This document shows, piece by piece, positions 35,107 to 44,028 of a DNA stretch of 64,000 bases. The position numbers and the translations under genes are program-made. This DNA comes from Bacillota bacterium (lineage in GTDB: Bacteria; Bacillota; Clostridia; DSM-8532). Position 1 is the first letter of the stretch; each line of letters starts with the position of its first letter. The stretch spans positions 1 through 64,000 of the forward strand of contig JAEXRM010000139.1 in NCBI GenBank assembly GCA_023440865.1, read 5' to 3'. The notes below the pieces were generated by a model, which did not search any database, had not been told where the DNA came from, and saw only the letters and a list, made by a program, of their open reading frames with translations.

Positions 35107-35502
35107 TCATTCCGCCTTCTTCTCGTCGCCGGCGTCCTTCCTGCCTTCCTTCTCCTTCTCGAAGTTCACCTTTTCCATGATCTCGGGCACCATGGCGACC
35201 AGGGCTTCCAGCCCGCTGGACTTTTTGATCGGCAGCATCTCCACGTTGCCGTCCTTGATGACGAGTACGGCGATGGGCTTGATGCTGCCGCCGATGCCGC
35301 CGCCACCGCCATTGCCCTTGTTTTCGGCGGCGCCGCCCTCACCCAGACCGACGCCGGTGCCGAAGCCGACGGACAGGAACGGAATGATGGTGACGTTGCC
35401 GATCTCGATCTTCTCGCCGACAACGGTCTTGTTGACCAGAAACTTCTCGAGCTTGTCCATCATGGCGCCGACGTTTTCCTCAATCGATTTGAATTCAAAC
35501 AT
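35107..35502 (-). CDS. gerW: GerW/YtfJ-family sporulation protein (131 aa)
   Basis: Small spore protein family; in Bacillus subtilis GerW (YtfJ) is needed for normal spore germination. Visible are the conserved VIGNV-type strand (IEIGNVTIIPFLSVGFGTG), the very Gly-rich loop (GNGGGGGIGG) and PIAVLVI…MLPI. The tail is charged (Glu/Lys). Two ATGs lie close together: the second (35502) is preferred because AAGGAGG is 8 nt upstream, whereas the first (35508) is too close. The start overlaps the end of the DUF2953 gene, as in the ytfI-ytfJ pair of bacilli. It is strong evidence that the host forms spores. Confidence 0.92.
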   Translation of the reverse strand: MFEFKSIEENVGAMMDKLEKFLVNKTVVGEKIEIGNVTIIPFLSVGFGTGVGLGEGGAAENKGNGGGGGIGGSIKPIAVLVIKDGNVEMLPIKKSSGLEALVAMVPEIMEKVNFEKEKEGRKDAGDEKKAE

Positions 35503-36352
35503 GTTCATATCCTCCTTGCGCTTGTTTGACACGTGGTTTCAACCAGGGGAGTATGTCCTGTCGGAAAGGTCGTGAGATCGCGAGTTTCAAGGCCTCCCAG
35601 ACAATGAACCAGAGATGGATGCGCCCTTTGATGTCCAGCGCCCCCAGCAGGGTCGCCCCTTCGAAGACGGGGACGATGCGGATGTCGTACCGAACCGGGT
35701 CGCCACGGAACAACGCATGCAGCGGCCCCAGCACGGCACACAGGGTGCCGGTGTCGCCCGGATCGTCGAATCCGATGCGGACATCTAGAAGGATCCGCTC
35801 CGGCATCACGCGCGCCACCGCCCGTATGCCGGCATGCGCGATCAGCAGCACCTTTTCGCGTGTGATCCGGAACTTCCTCCGTGGCTTGTGTTTGGCCTTC
35901 CCGGCCTTCTTCCGGGCAACCGCCTCCTTGCGTTGCTTCGCCGCCTCCTGCTTCTTGCGCCATGCGGCGGCCGCTTCCCCGTCTGTCGCCCCCGCCCCTT
36001 CCGCTGGCGCACCGGATCCCGAACGTATGGTTTTGAGCACCCAGCGGGAAAGGAGAAGGAGCCGCATGCGGAGTCCGCCAGCCGGATCGTACACGGCGAC
36101 GATGGAGATCAGCCCATACAGCCAATCGCATGTGCCCGCAGCCGCCGTGTCGGCCGCCATGGAAGCCATTGCACCGCTTGCGGGGTCTCTTGCCGCGTCC
36201 ACTTCCGCATCCGCCTCGTTCCGATGCCCCCGGAGATCGTAGCGGAAGGGGATGACCAGCACCAGGATTGTCAGGCAAAGCAGGACCAGCAGCACCCCCG
36301 CAAGCAGGCGGAGCAGCAGCAGTCCGAGAAATCCCAGGACGGACAGCATCAT
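35495..36352 (-). CDS. DUF2953 (YtfI-like) membrane-associated protein (285 aa)
   Basis: Protein family regularly paired with GerW in spore formers; molecular function unknown. One hydrophobic N-terminal helix (FLGLLLLRLLAGVLLVLLCL) anchors it. A beta-stranded segment follows, then a Lys/Ala/Arg-rich helical linker near residues 130-170 (KKQEAAKQRKEAVARKKAG), and the conserved C-terminal part (GDTGTLCAVLGPLHALF, KGRIHLWFIVWEALKLA). Its ATG overlaps the stop of the anti-sigma gene (ATGA) and its end overlaps the GerW start, so all are translationally coupled. Its placement behind an ECF sigma module is noteworthy. Confidence 0.88.
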   Translation of the reverse strand: MMLSVLGFLGLLLLRLLAGVLLVLLCLTILVLVIPFRYDLRGHRNEADAEVDAARDPASGAMASMAADTAAAGTCDWLYGLISIVAVYDPAGGLRMRLLLLSRWVLKTIRSGSGAPAEGAGATDGEAAAAWRKKQEAAKQRKEAVARKKAGKAKHKPRRKFRITREKVLLIAHAGIRAVARVMPERILLDVRIGFDDPGDTGTLCAVLGPLHALFRGDPVRYDIRIVPVFEGATLLGALDIKGRIHLWFIVWEALKLAISRPFRQDILPWLKPRVKQAQGGYEHV

Positions 36353-36900
36353 CCGCCACCTCCCGCCAGCCGGGCGCGCAACGCCTTCGACAAGCCGATC
36401 GTCCGCCCCAGGAGCGTTCTTCCCGAACCCTTGCCCTGATCGGATTCAGGCCGCCGCTCGCCTGCCGGTTCGGCACCGGGCAGCATGCGCAGCCGGATCA
36501 AGCGGACGGAAGCCTTGCCCGCCCATTTGACGGCACGAACCGATGCCATGCCGATCTCTTCCGCCACCCGATCCGCACCGGGGACTTGCGGAACCTGCGG
36601 CATCCTTGCGGCTGTTTCCCGCGCCGCGTGCCTGAGCCGGTATCCGGCCTGTTGCAGCCAGTTTTCCTTGCCGGAAAGCCATTGGTCAAGCATCGCGCTT
36701 TCCGCGCGCCGCAGGGCATCCGGCACGGGAACCGGTTCACGGCGCATGCTTTCGAGCTCCCAGAACAGCAGCTTGATGTGGGACAGCTCGCGCCGGCAAT
36801 CCGGGCACACCGCCAGATGCGCCTCCAACAGGGTGGTTTCGGCCGTGTCCAGCAGCCCTTCGGCATAATCCTCCAGCAGCCAGGTCTCCATCTTGCACAT
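36349..36900 (-). CDS. Zinc-finger (zf-HC2) anti-sigma factor (183 aa)
   Basis: Binds and inhibits the ECF sigma factor encoded directly upstream. The anti-sigma zinc motif His-x3-Cys-x2-Cys (HLAVCPDC) is at residues 27-34, inside the helical N-terminal domain. No clear transmembrane segment follows; the C-terminal half is basic and amphipathic, so it may be a soluble or peripherally bound anti-sigma. The start is uncertain between ATG 36900 and ATG 36891, the latter having better spacing from a GAGG. It is 3 bp downstream of the sigma gene and overlaps the DUF2953 gene by 4 bp. Confidence 0.85.
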   Translation of the reverse strand: MCKMETWLLEDYAEGLLDTAETTLLEAHLAVCPDCRRELSHIKLLFWELESMRREPVPVPDALRRAESAMLDQWLSGKENWLQQAGYRLRHAARETAARMPQVPQVPGADRVAEEIGMASVRAVKWAGKASVRLIRLRMLPGAEPAGERRPESDQGKGSGRTLLGRTIGLSKALRARLAGGGG

Positions 36901-36903
36901 GCC

Positions 36904-37479
36904 TCACACCCCCCACACATCCATGGCTTCCAGTTGTTTCTTCAGCAGTCTCCGCCCCCGGAAGATCCAGGTCTTGACCGATCCCTCCGGCGCTTCCATG
37001 AGCCGCGCGATCTCCTGATACGAACGGTCCTCCATGTGTCGGAGGATGAGTGCCGTCCGTTCCGGTCCCGGCAGGGCGGCGAGTGCCTCGCCGATGCGTT
37101 CCCTCTGCTCGGTCATCAGGTGGTGCCGTTCCGGGGACCGTTCCGGCTTGTCATCGACCGGCTCGGGCATGCCGTTGTCCGGATCCAGGAAATCGGTCGC
37201 CTGCTCGCGGTCCGGCGCCCGCGCGTGGTTGATGCAGACATTGACGGCGATGCGGCGGATCCAGGGGGTCAGCGGCTTCTTCGGATCGAACCGGCCGATG
37301 CTGCGGACGATGCGCCACAGCACATCCTGTGTCAGGTCCAGCGCATCGGCCTCGTTGCGCGTGCTGCGGAAGCAGATGGTGTATATGTAGGCGCGGTAGC
37401 GGTCGAACAGCAGTTCGAAGCCTTCCCGGCTGTTCTTCTGGCACAACCTGACGATCCTGTCGTCATCCCGTCCGTCCAC
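36904..37479 (-). CDS. ECF-type RNA polymerase sigma factor (191 aa)
   Basis: Sigma-70 family group 4. Region 2 (about residues 20-85: FELLFDRYRAYIYTICFR, ALDLTQDVLWRIV) and region 4 (about 130-185: LPGPERTALILRHMEDRSYQEIA, GSVKTWIFRGRRLLKK) are both intact, with an acidic linker between. A GTG at 37479 is preferred: AAGGAG lies 6 nt upstream of it, while the ATG at 37485 abuts that site with no spacing. Promoter elements of ECF type lie just upstream, suggesting autoregulation. The operon continues with anti-sigma, DUF2953 and GerW genes. Confidence 0.92.
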   Translation of the reverse strand: MDGRDDDRIVRLCQKNSREGFELLFDRYRAYIYTICFRSTRNEADALDLTQDVLWRIVRSIGRFDPKKPLTPWIRRIAVNVCINHARAPDREQATDFLDPDNGMPEPVDDKPERSPERHHLMTEQRERIGEALAALPGPERTALILRHMEDRSYQEIARLMEAPEGSVKTWIFRGRRLLKKQLEAMDVWGV

Positions 37480-37512
37480 ACGCATCTCCTTCTGTCGCCT
37501 TCATGACTACCA

Positions 37513-37539
37513 TACCCGGGGGAACGGTGGAAAGTTTCA
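37513..37539 (-). promoter_or_regulatory. ECF-type (SigW-like) promoter of the sigma operon
   Basis: Minus strand TGAAAC (37539-37534), 17-bp spacer, GGTATG beginning at 37516. This matches the TGAAAC…(C/G)GTA architecture used by Gram-positive ECF factors and lies about 35 bp before the GTG start. Confidence 0.65.
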
Positions 37540-37556
37540 CTGGATGACAAGCAGCA

Positions 37557-37577
37557 CAAAAATCCGCACATGTGCGG
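37557..37577 (-). terminator. Terminator of the A2M-MEMO operon
   Basis: Perfect palindrome CCGCACATGTGCGG (37564-37577) followed on the minus strand by ATTTTTG, 32 bp beyond the MEMO-like stop codon. Confidence 0.55.
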
Positions 37578-37608
37578 CTGCGGCGTTTCCATTCCCGGGA
37601 TGTGGAGG

Positions 37609-38718
37609 TCAGGGCGGGAACACGACCGCCAGATGGCTCGTAGTCGCCTCCACCCGGCGACCCAGAAACAGGGACGCCTCGGCATGTCCCGCAAGTACGG
37701 GGGTGCCCGCTCCCATGCGCTCCATCGTCATCAGGAAAGTCGCCAGGGTCGGCGGCGCGTCGAGGTACCGGTTGTCGAGTCCCAGCACTCCGTCCGCATC
37801 CCCATCCCGCATGCGCTGCCAGGTGACCGCATCGAAGTCAAGCGCCTCCTCCGGTGTCCGGTCATGGGAAAAGTCGATGGATGCCACCACGAGGCAGTGC
37901 TTCCGGGTCGTGAATGCCGAGAGGGAGTCGGACAGCGTCTCGCACCCCTTCCCGTCCAGCGCGCCGGATAGCAGCACGGGCAGCAGCGACGCCTCGGGAA
38001 AGAAGTGATGGATCCACGGCACCAGATAGGAAAGCGCGTGCTCGCGTTCCATGAGAAGCGGATCGCCGGCCGCAGCATGGATGCGCGCCAGTTCCTCCGC
38101 CCAGCGCCGCTCCGCCGGCATGACGCCTTCGGGGGTGTCCCAGTCGTTCGGATAGGTTTGGATTTGCTGAGCGCCTTCCCTGGCATGATTGGGTCCCATG
38201 AGGATGACCACCTCCGGCATCATGCCGTCCCGTGCCAGCGCGTCGGCGGTTTCCGACAGCACGCGGCCGATCATCGGCGCGGCGACATCATGGTGCGGCA
38301 GGATCATGCCGACCGCCGCTCCGGCAGCCTGCGGCGTTTCCCCGTCGATCGGGAACGCCGTACGCCAGCGGGGTTGGTCCGTCGCGTCCATGGACGCGAG
38401 CATCCACGCAAAGCCCCGGCTGTCGACAAAGCGGCACGGGATCGGGGGCTCCGGCCGTTGTTCGGCCGTGTCCCGGGATGCGGGGTTCGCGGTTGGAGCG
38501 GATTCCAGGGACAGGGAATGCGCGGAGACTCCCGGAGACGCAGTCGCATGCCCGCTTCCGCCGGTTGCGGACAGCAGGGCGCACAGCAACAGCCAGGCCG
38601 GCAGGAAACGCACAGCCCTTCGCACACGGGTGGACGGGCCCATCCGCATGAGGCGGGACGGACCCGGTCCGGCACCGCCCGGCCGACCCTTCAGCGATCG
38701 ACGCCGACACGCTTTCAC
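37609..38718 (-). CDS. Exported MEMO-like (AmmeMemoRadiSam protein B) family protein (369 aa)
   Basis: MEMO1/class III extradiol-dioxygenase-like fold. The conserved His/Asp-bearing motifs of the family appear in order: ILPHHDVAAP, LMGPNHAREG, SIDFSHD and AGHAEAS. The N-terminus is basic, with a hydrophobic segment (AVRFLPAWLLLCALLSATGG), implying export or anchoring, whereas most MEMO proteins are cytoplasmic. The start is a GTG at 38718 that overlaps the A2M stop codon (GTGA) with AAGGTG 8 nt upstream. Biochemical function is unsettled for the family; association with an alpha-2-macroglobulin-like protein suggests an envelope role here. Confidence 0.85.
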   Translation of the reverse strand: MKACRRRSLKGRPGGAGPGPSRLMRMGPSTRVRRAVRFLPAWLLLCALLSATGGSGHATASPGVSAHSLSLESAPTANPASRDTAEQRPEPPIPCRFVDSRGFAWMLASMDATDQPRWRTAFPIDGETPQAAGAAVGMILPHHDVAAPMIGRVLSETADALARDGMMPEVVILMGPNHAREGAQQIQTYPNDWDTPEGVMPAERRWAEELARIHAAAGDPLLMEREHALSYLVPWIHHFFPEASLLPVLLSGALDGKGCETLSDSLSAFTTRKHCLVVASIDFSHDRTPEEALDFDAVTWQRMRDGDADGVLGLDNRYLDAPPTLATFLMTMERMGAGTPVLAGHAEASLFLGRRVEATTSHLAVVFPP

Positions 38719-41700
38719 GGCGCCAGCACCTTGAGGAAGGAAATCGCGCCAAACCCGCTCGCGTCACTTCCCAGATGCCGCACAACCGGCGCGTCGGCGG
38801 AGAAGGCGCCCGCCCCCGACGGGCGCGCCCGGTACCGGAACACACGCGTCCTGGCGCCACCCTTGTGGTACAGCGCCGTGGAAATCTGCTGCCCGTCCGT
38901 CTGCCACCAGCACCAGTTGTCCAGGTAGCCTCCCGCGGCTTCTTTCACGGTGCTTCCTCCTGTGAACCGCACACCTGCCGGCAACAGGTCGGTCAGCATG
39001 TAATCACCCTGTGGCGAGTCCTTCGTGAAGTTGACCGTGAGCACCACCTCGACCGCATCGGTCGCGGCGGCGGTGTCGACCGTCTTCCCGCCGACCTGGT
39101 AGGTACGGGTCACGGTCGCCACCCGGGAGACCTCATCCTGCATGGTTTCGGCACCGACACGCGACACCAGCGTTCCCTCGAGCTCGCCGGATACATCCTC
39201 AAAACGAACACCAGCCAACTGGGCAGGCTTGAGCAGCATCCGCCAGGTATCGGCCCCCTCGAGCGTGACGGCATGTGCCGTGCCATCCACAACAACCGTC
39301 GCGGTGCCCTTTGCGGAGAGCACCGCCACATGCGACTTGAGCATCGCCAGCTTCTCCGGCAGATACGGATCCTCCCGTGAGCGGTTCTTTTCAAGATATG
39401 CATACAGCCCCTCCGTCTGCGGCTGTTCCGTCTTGACCGCCAGCAGGGTTGCCAGCGCGGTCATCTCCAGCACATCCTCGCGCCCGGGGCCGAAATCGAA
39501 CCAGGAAAGCGGCGCAGCGGTTTTTCCGTAAGCGGCCGCCAGATCCATGTACACGGCGGCGGCGCCCCCGACATCCCCCGCATCGGCCAGCGCTAGCGCC
39601 AGGACAAGCCGTTCGTCATCCTTGAGTCCTTCGGTGGCAAGCAGGTCGCGCACCTCGATCAACACCGGATCCCCGAGGGAGGCCAGTCCCCAGAGCGCGG
39701 CCGCCGCATGCAGCGGCAGGGCGGTTTCGTCCTTGGCGATCGTCTGGAACCAGGAACGGAGGGCCGCCGTGTCAAACAGGTCCGGCGCGACCGAGCACAG
39801 CCGGGCGGACAGCATCACATCGCTCTGCGCATAGGGCAGCAGCGCAAGGCCGCCGTCCGCCTGCTGCCACTGGGAGAAATCGATCTGCGGCACCTCGGTG
39901 ACCGAAGGATCCTGCAACTCGTCGCGCAGCATCCGGGCAGCCTGGCTGCGGGCAACCGACTGATCGACCCGCATGCCCCAGGCACCGTACAGCTCCCAGA
40001 GCGTGTTCTGGACCAGCTGGTACTGCCTGTTGGCCAGCACCAGCACCGACGGCGGACTGTCCTTGGCCCTGGCGATCACCTCGTCTCCCAGGCCCTTGCC
40101 TGAGGACACCGCGACAGGGGTTGTCCGCTGGACGGTCATCAGCCGGTTTTCCACCCGGATGGTGCGTTCCACCGCATCCGACAGCGTACCGTTCCTGCCA
40201 CGGACCGTCAGCGTCCAGCTGCCGGCCTGCAGCGCCTCGAGCGGCACGGCCACATAATCCTGGCCCTTGCCCTGGGCGGTGTATTTCCTGACGGCCCCCG
40301 CCTCGTCCGCAAGCGACACGTCGAAGTCGGTGGTCTCCTGCGTCATGCCGCTGCCGTACGCCCGTACCAGCAGGGTCGGCGCGTCACCGGCGAGACAGGT
40401 CGACGGGGCGATGGGCTGCACAAAGAACGGCAGCCTTGAAACCGCCTTGCCAAGCCCGGCGCCAGCCTGCACCCCGTCACTCACGGCCTGTGCGGTGACC
40501 CGGAAGGTCGTCAGGTTGTCCGGCATCGTGAAGGAGGCCTGCGCCTTTCCCTGCGCATCGGTCTCGACGGATCCGAACCAGGCGGTGTCCTTGAAGTCGC
40601 GCCGCACCTTTCCGCCGGCATCGTCGCCCTCCCCGCCTTCCGCACCGCCGCCGGTCGACATCGTTTCATGCGAGATGAACGTGTCGACGATGCCGGACCA
40701 GAACACCGGCCGGTACAGCGTCTCAAGCGGATCCACACCCTGCGGGTACATGGCGAAGTAGGCCTCGTCCACCACGGCCAGATTGACGGCAGCCGTCACC
40801 GGCTTGCCCTCGGAATCGGTCACCCGCACATCGAGTTGGACCGTCCCACCGGGCCGATAAGCCTCCGCATCCGTAGTCACCTCGACCTGGAGCCGTTTCT
40901 CCGATGCGTCGTACTTGACCATCTGGGACGGGGTCTCCCGCAAGGTTCGGCCGTCGAACACGACCGCCTGCGCGTACAGGTTCGGCACATAGGCCTCCAG
41001 GAACGGAAAGCGCCGTGCGCCGGCGTGCTCGACCGCCCATGCCACATGACCGTTGCGGGCCAGCAGGTACAGCACCGACAGGGAATCGCCATCCGCCTGC
41101 GTCACCGCATTGCCGTTGCGCGTCAGCTCCAGCCGGATGTCAGCGCCCAGACGATACCCCGCCGCCTCGACCGGCCGCAGCTCGTACTGGTCGCCGTAGC
41201 CGTATCCATACCAGTTCCACCACATGCCCAGATACTGCGTTTCGCTGATGGCTCGGCCCTTGCCGTCCGCCAGCCGGTACTCGAGACGATAGCTCGCGTC
41301 CTCGCGCCATCCGGGTATGGTGAACGTCTGCCGCGCGACACCCTGAACGGTCGTCCAGTCGAAAGCGGCCGCCTCGCGCTCCACCTCGAAGTACTCGTAT
41401 TTGTCATAGGATACCTTGTTGATGTAGTCGTATCCCTTGCCGATCACCTTGTGGTCCCAGTAATGCTCGATCACAACCGCCCTGACCTGCGTATCCACGG
41501 CCTGCCCGCGGTATGGCGCTCCGGCGGGATCGCCCCACCAGGAGGAGAGATCCGCCGCACGGGCGGCTGCCTGGTCGATGCGGTGCACATGCAGCTCGGT
41601 CGTGAGCACATCCTTTTCCAGCGTGGCCTCCACCCAGGTCATCGTGTCGCGTGGAAACACGTTGAAGGGCTGGTAGACCGAGATGTCCGCCTCCTCTGTT

Positions 41701-43742
41701 TCGTGGGCCGACGCCTGGAAGGACCCGTACAGCGGCTGCCAGGACATGGGCTCCGGGAACTCGGGGATGATGGCGTTCGACACGGCATGACCCATTCCAT
41801 CCAGCTTCGCGGATCCGGACGCCAGTTCCCGGCCGCCGCAGACCACCTGGGTATCGAGCGCGACGCCCGGCACCGGCGTGCCTTCAAAGAAGGTTCCGTT
41901 CAGATCCGCCCGCAGGGTCTCTCCCGGGAACAGGATGGCGTCGGGCAGTGTCGCTCCGACAGTATAGGCCGGTTTCACATACGGCTCGAGATAGAACCAG
42001 GTCCGGTCGACCTCGGTGTCTCCGTCCTTCACGACCAGGTTGTAGCCGCCGCTTTCCAGACCCTCGAAACGGAAGGCGCCCTCATAGGTGCCCCGTGGGC
42101 CTGTCGACACCTGCAGGACATCGAGTGTCATGCCGCTGTTGCCGTCATAGGACCAGTAATCCGCCTTTTCCATGGACACCGTGAGGCGGGCCGGTGCCGC
42201 ACCGCCGTCGCGCGGGCGCAGCACACCCCAGAAGCTGACCGTATCGGTGGGCAGGTAGGTGCCGCGCTCGGTGAAGAGATAGTGCCAGTTGTCACGGGTC
42301 GCGTCGTCCGTATCGTACCAGGTGTAATCGGTGCCGGAAAGCGGGGAGGCCAATGTGGCGAAGAACGTCGGATGCCCTTTGCGGGCAGCCTCCATCAGGC
42401 AGGGCACATGCACGGTATCCCCGTAGATGCGTCCTTCGAGCAGCGCGACGCCGTCGTCGCCCGTGACGCCGGTGATGCCGGTGTCGCTCTTGAGCGAAAT
42501 GCCGGCAAGTGCTCCGCCGGCCACCGCATCATGGGCCCAGGCGAGCGTGTTCGCCTTTGTCACGCTCAGGTAGAGCATCAGGTCGTTGACCTGGAGGAAG
42601 GCGAAATCACTGAGCTTGCCGGACTCGCAGCGCACCAGGTAGTGGCCTTCGGGCATCGGCTCCGGGAAGGCGAGCATGGTGCTGTAGTCCTCGGTCTGCG
42701 GTCGGGCGGTGAACGAGGCGACCTTCACCAGGCCTTCGCTCTTGGGCATGCGGTCGCCCGCCCGTTCCGTCCAGTAGGGAATGGAGAGCTCCCGGACGAC
42801 ATCCTCCCGAAACCGGCCGCTGTCGGGATACCGCCAGACGGTGACCGACCAGTCCGCCTCGAGGGTGGCGGCGTCGCAGATCAACTGGAACACCGGCACC
42901 TGTGCGCTCGTGGCGTTGCGCACCGTGTCGGCCAGATCGAGGTACGCCTCCCTGTTCGCTTCCGTGACAGGCTGGGTCTGGAAGGAAAAGACCGTGTTGT
43001 CGGCCGTCTCCTGCCCCGAATCCGCCTGCCGGACGCCTGCCTTCAGGGTAGCCCGATACAGGGTTCCGGGAGAAAGCTCGGCTGCCGGAACAAAGGAAAC
43101 CGTGTCACGATGCGTCTCCCATCGTCCCAAGACGGCCTTGCCCGTCACACCGTCCACGACGGGCACCAGCTCGAACTTGTCCTCAATGCGTTCGAAGTTC
43201 GGATCGCTGAAACGGATCTCCACACCCGTATTGACGGGCACGCGGGTCCCCCGGTCGGCGGGCAGGGTGGAAACGACGCGGAAGTCGCGCCGCGTCTGGA
43301 AGGCGAAGGACTCCCGCAGGCCGATCTCCGCATCCTCGAGCGTGAAGCGGTAGACCTGCCCCTGGGCCAGCGGCGCGTCGGGGATGAGTGTCGCCGCGTC
43401 TCCCGCCGCATCGGCGGTGAGCCTGAAGGCGATCTTCGGCTTGACTTCGATGGCGGAAGCCAGCTTCCCGACGGAGAAGCCCTTCGGAAGGCCGAGACGG
43501 AAGGCGGTACCCGTGCCGATACCGCGTGCCGTGTCGTCCTGGGCTGTCATCGTGACACGGGGGCGTTCCACCGTCCCGCCGGCGGTCGGTGTGGCCGTGG
43601 CGGTGCCGGAGGCAACAGACGGAGAGGCCGGTGCGGCAGGTGCCGGCCGGATGGCCAGATAAATCGCAACACCTGCGGCGATGGCCACCACGACGACGGC
43701 GGCAATCCAGCCGTAGCGCTTGAGGATCGTCTTGAAGTCCAT
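38715..43742 (-). CDS. Alpha-2-macroglobulin-family protein without thioester (1675 aa)
   Basis: Bacterial alpha-2-macroglobulins trap proteases at the cell surface. The N-terminus has one membrane anchor (WIAAVVVVAIAAGVAIYLAI) and SbsA-like Ig domains. Macroglobulin domains include the typical LPTDTVSFWGVLRP block near residue 500 and the A2M core TDAQGKAQASFTMPDNLTTFRVTA near residue 1065. The region where a CxEQ thioester is expected reads ELYGAWGMRVDQ, with no Cys-Gly-Glu-Gln, so this is a non-thioester type; the helical domain and a final receptor-like beta domain follow. ATG 43742 follows GGAGGGAAC. Overlaps the MEMO-like gene by 4 bp. It could be structural rather than a protease trap. 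Confidence 0.88.
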   Translation of the reverse strand: MDFKTILKRYGWIAAVVVVAIAAGVAIYLAIRPAPAAPASPSVASGTATATPTAGGTVERPRVTMTAQDDTARGIGTGTAFRLGLPKGFSVGKLASAIEVKPKIAFRLTADAAGDAATLIPDAPLAQGQVYRFTLEDAEIGLRESFAFQTRRDFRVVSTLPADRGTRVPVNTGVEIRFSDPNFERIEDKFELVPVVDGVTGKAVLGRWETHRDTVSFVPAAELSPGTLYRATLKAGVRQADSGQETADNTVFSFQTQPVTEANREAYLDLADTVRNATSAQVPVFQLICDAATLEADWSVTVWRYPDSGRFREDVVRELSIPYWTERAGDRMPKSEGLVKVASFTARPQTEDYSTMLAFPEPMPEGHYLVRCESGKLSDFAFLQVNDLMLYLSVTKANTLAWAHDAVAGGALAGISLKSDTGITGVTGDDGVALLEGRIYGDTVHVPCLMEAARKGHPTFFATLASPLSGTDYTWYDTDDATRDNWHYLFTERGTYLPTDTVSFWGVLRPRDGGAAPARLTVSMEKADYWSYDGNSGMTLDVLQVSTGPRGTYEGAFRFEGLESGGYNLVVKDGDTEVDRTWFYLEPYVKPAYTVGATLPDAILFPGETLRADLNGTFFEGTPVPGVALDTQVVCGGRELASGSAKLDGMGHAVSNAIIPEFPEPMSWQPLYGSFQASAHETEEADISVYQPFNVFPRDTMTWVEATLEKDVLTTELHVHRIDQAAARAADLSSWWGDPAGAPYRGQAVDTQVRAVVIEHYWDHKVIGKGYDYINKVSYDKYEYFEVEREAAAFDWTTVQGVARQTFTIPGWREDASYRLEYRLADGKGRAISETQYLGMWWNWYGYGYGDQYELRPVEAAGYRLGADIRLELTRNGNAVTQADGDSLSVLYLLARNGHVAWAVEHAGARRFPFLEAYVPNLYAQAVVFDGRTLRETPSQMVKYDASEKRLQVEVTTDAEAYRPGGTVQLDVRVTDSEGKPVTAAVNLAVVDEAYFAMYPQGVDPLETLYRPVFWSGIVDTFISHETMSTGGGAEGGEGDDAGGKVRRDFKDTAWFGSVETDAQGKAQASFTMPDNLTTFRVTAQAVSDGVQAGAGLGKAVSRLPFFVQPIAPSTCLAGDAPTLLVRAYGSGMTQETTDFDVSLADEAGAVRKYTAQGKGQDYVAVPLEALQAGSWTLTVRGRNGTLSDAVERTIRVENRLMTVQRTTPVAVSSGKGLGDEVIARAKDSPPSVLVLANRQYQLVQNTLWELYGAWGMRVDQSVARSQAARMLRDELQDPSVTEVPQIDFSQWQQADGGLALLPYAQSDVMLSARLCSVAPDLFDTAALRSWFQTIAKDETALPLHAAAALWGLASLGDPVLIEVRDLLATEGLKDDERLVLALALADAGDVGGAAAVYMDLAAAYGKTAAPLSWFDFGPGREDVLEMTALATLLAVKTEQPQTEGLYAYLEKNRSREDPYLPEKLAMLKSHVAVLSAKGTATVVVDGTAHAVTLEGADTWRMLLKPAQLAGVRFEDVSGELEGTLVSRVGAETMQDEVSRVATVTRTYQVGGKTVDTAAATDAVEVVLTVNFTKDSPQGDYMLTDLLPAGVRFTGGSTVKEAAGGYLDNWCWWQTDGQQISTALYHKGGARTRVFRYRARPSGAGAFSADAPVVRHLGSDASGFGAISFLKVLAP

Positions 43743-43951
43743 GTTCCCTCCACTCTGCCGGCGCGAGAAGACGCGCCCGTACCACGAGAATGGTCAACCT
43801 GACAGTCTGCACACATCTTACCACTTGATGCAACGGGAAACCATCCGCCGCATCGGTGCTGTCGGACACCCCCAGGCGGCATGAGCATCGAATTGCCCGC
43901 CATCATCGCGGGTTCCCGCACGGGAAGAAACGGATGCAGACGTTCTTCCCC

Positions 43952-43980
43952 TTTTCACGAGCATACGCAGCAGATATGCT
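43952..43980 (+). promoter_or_regulatory. Promoter of the GNAT gene with palindromic -10 region
   Basis: TTTTCA (43952-43957), 17-bp spacer, TATGCT (43975-43980). The -10 lies within an inverted repeat CAGCA-GATA-TGCTG (43968-43981) that could be a repressor site. Confidence 0.45.
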
Positions 43981-44028
43981 GTTGGTTGGATGAGAGAACC
44001 GCCATCAGCGGACTCGCGGAGGTGTTCG

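Noticed and set aside
39940..40060. Search for a CGEQ-type thioester in the A2M-like protein
   Set aside because: No Cys-x-Glu-Gln occurs; the aligned stretch reads YGAWGMRVDQ, so a thioester mechanism is not claimed.
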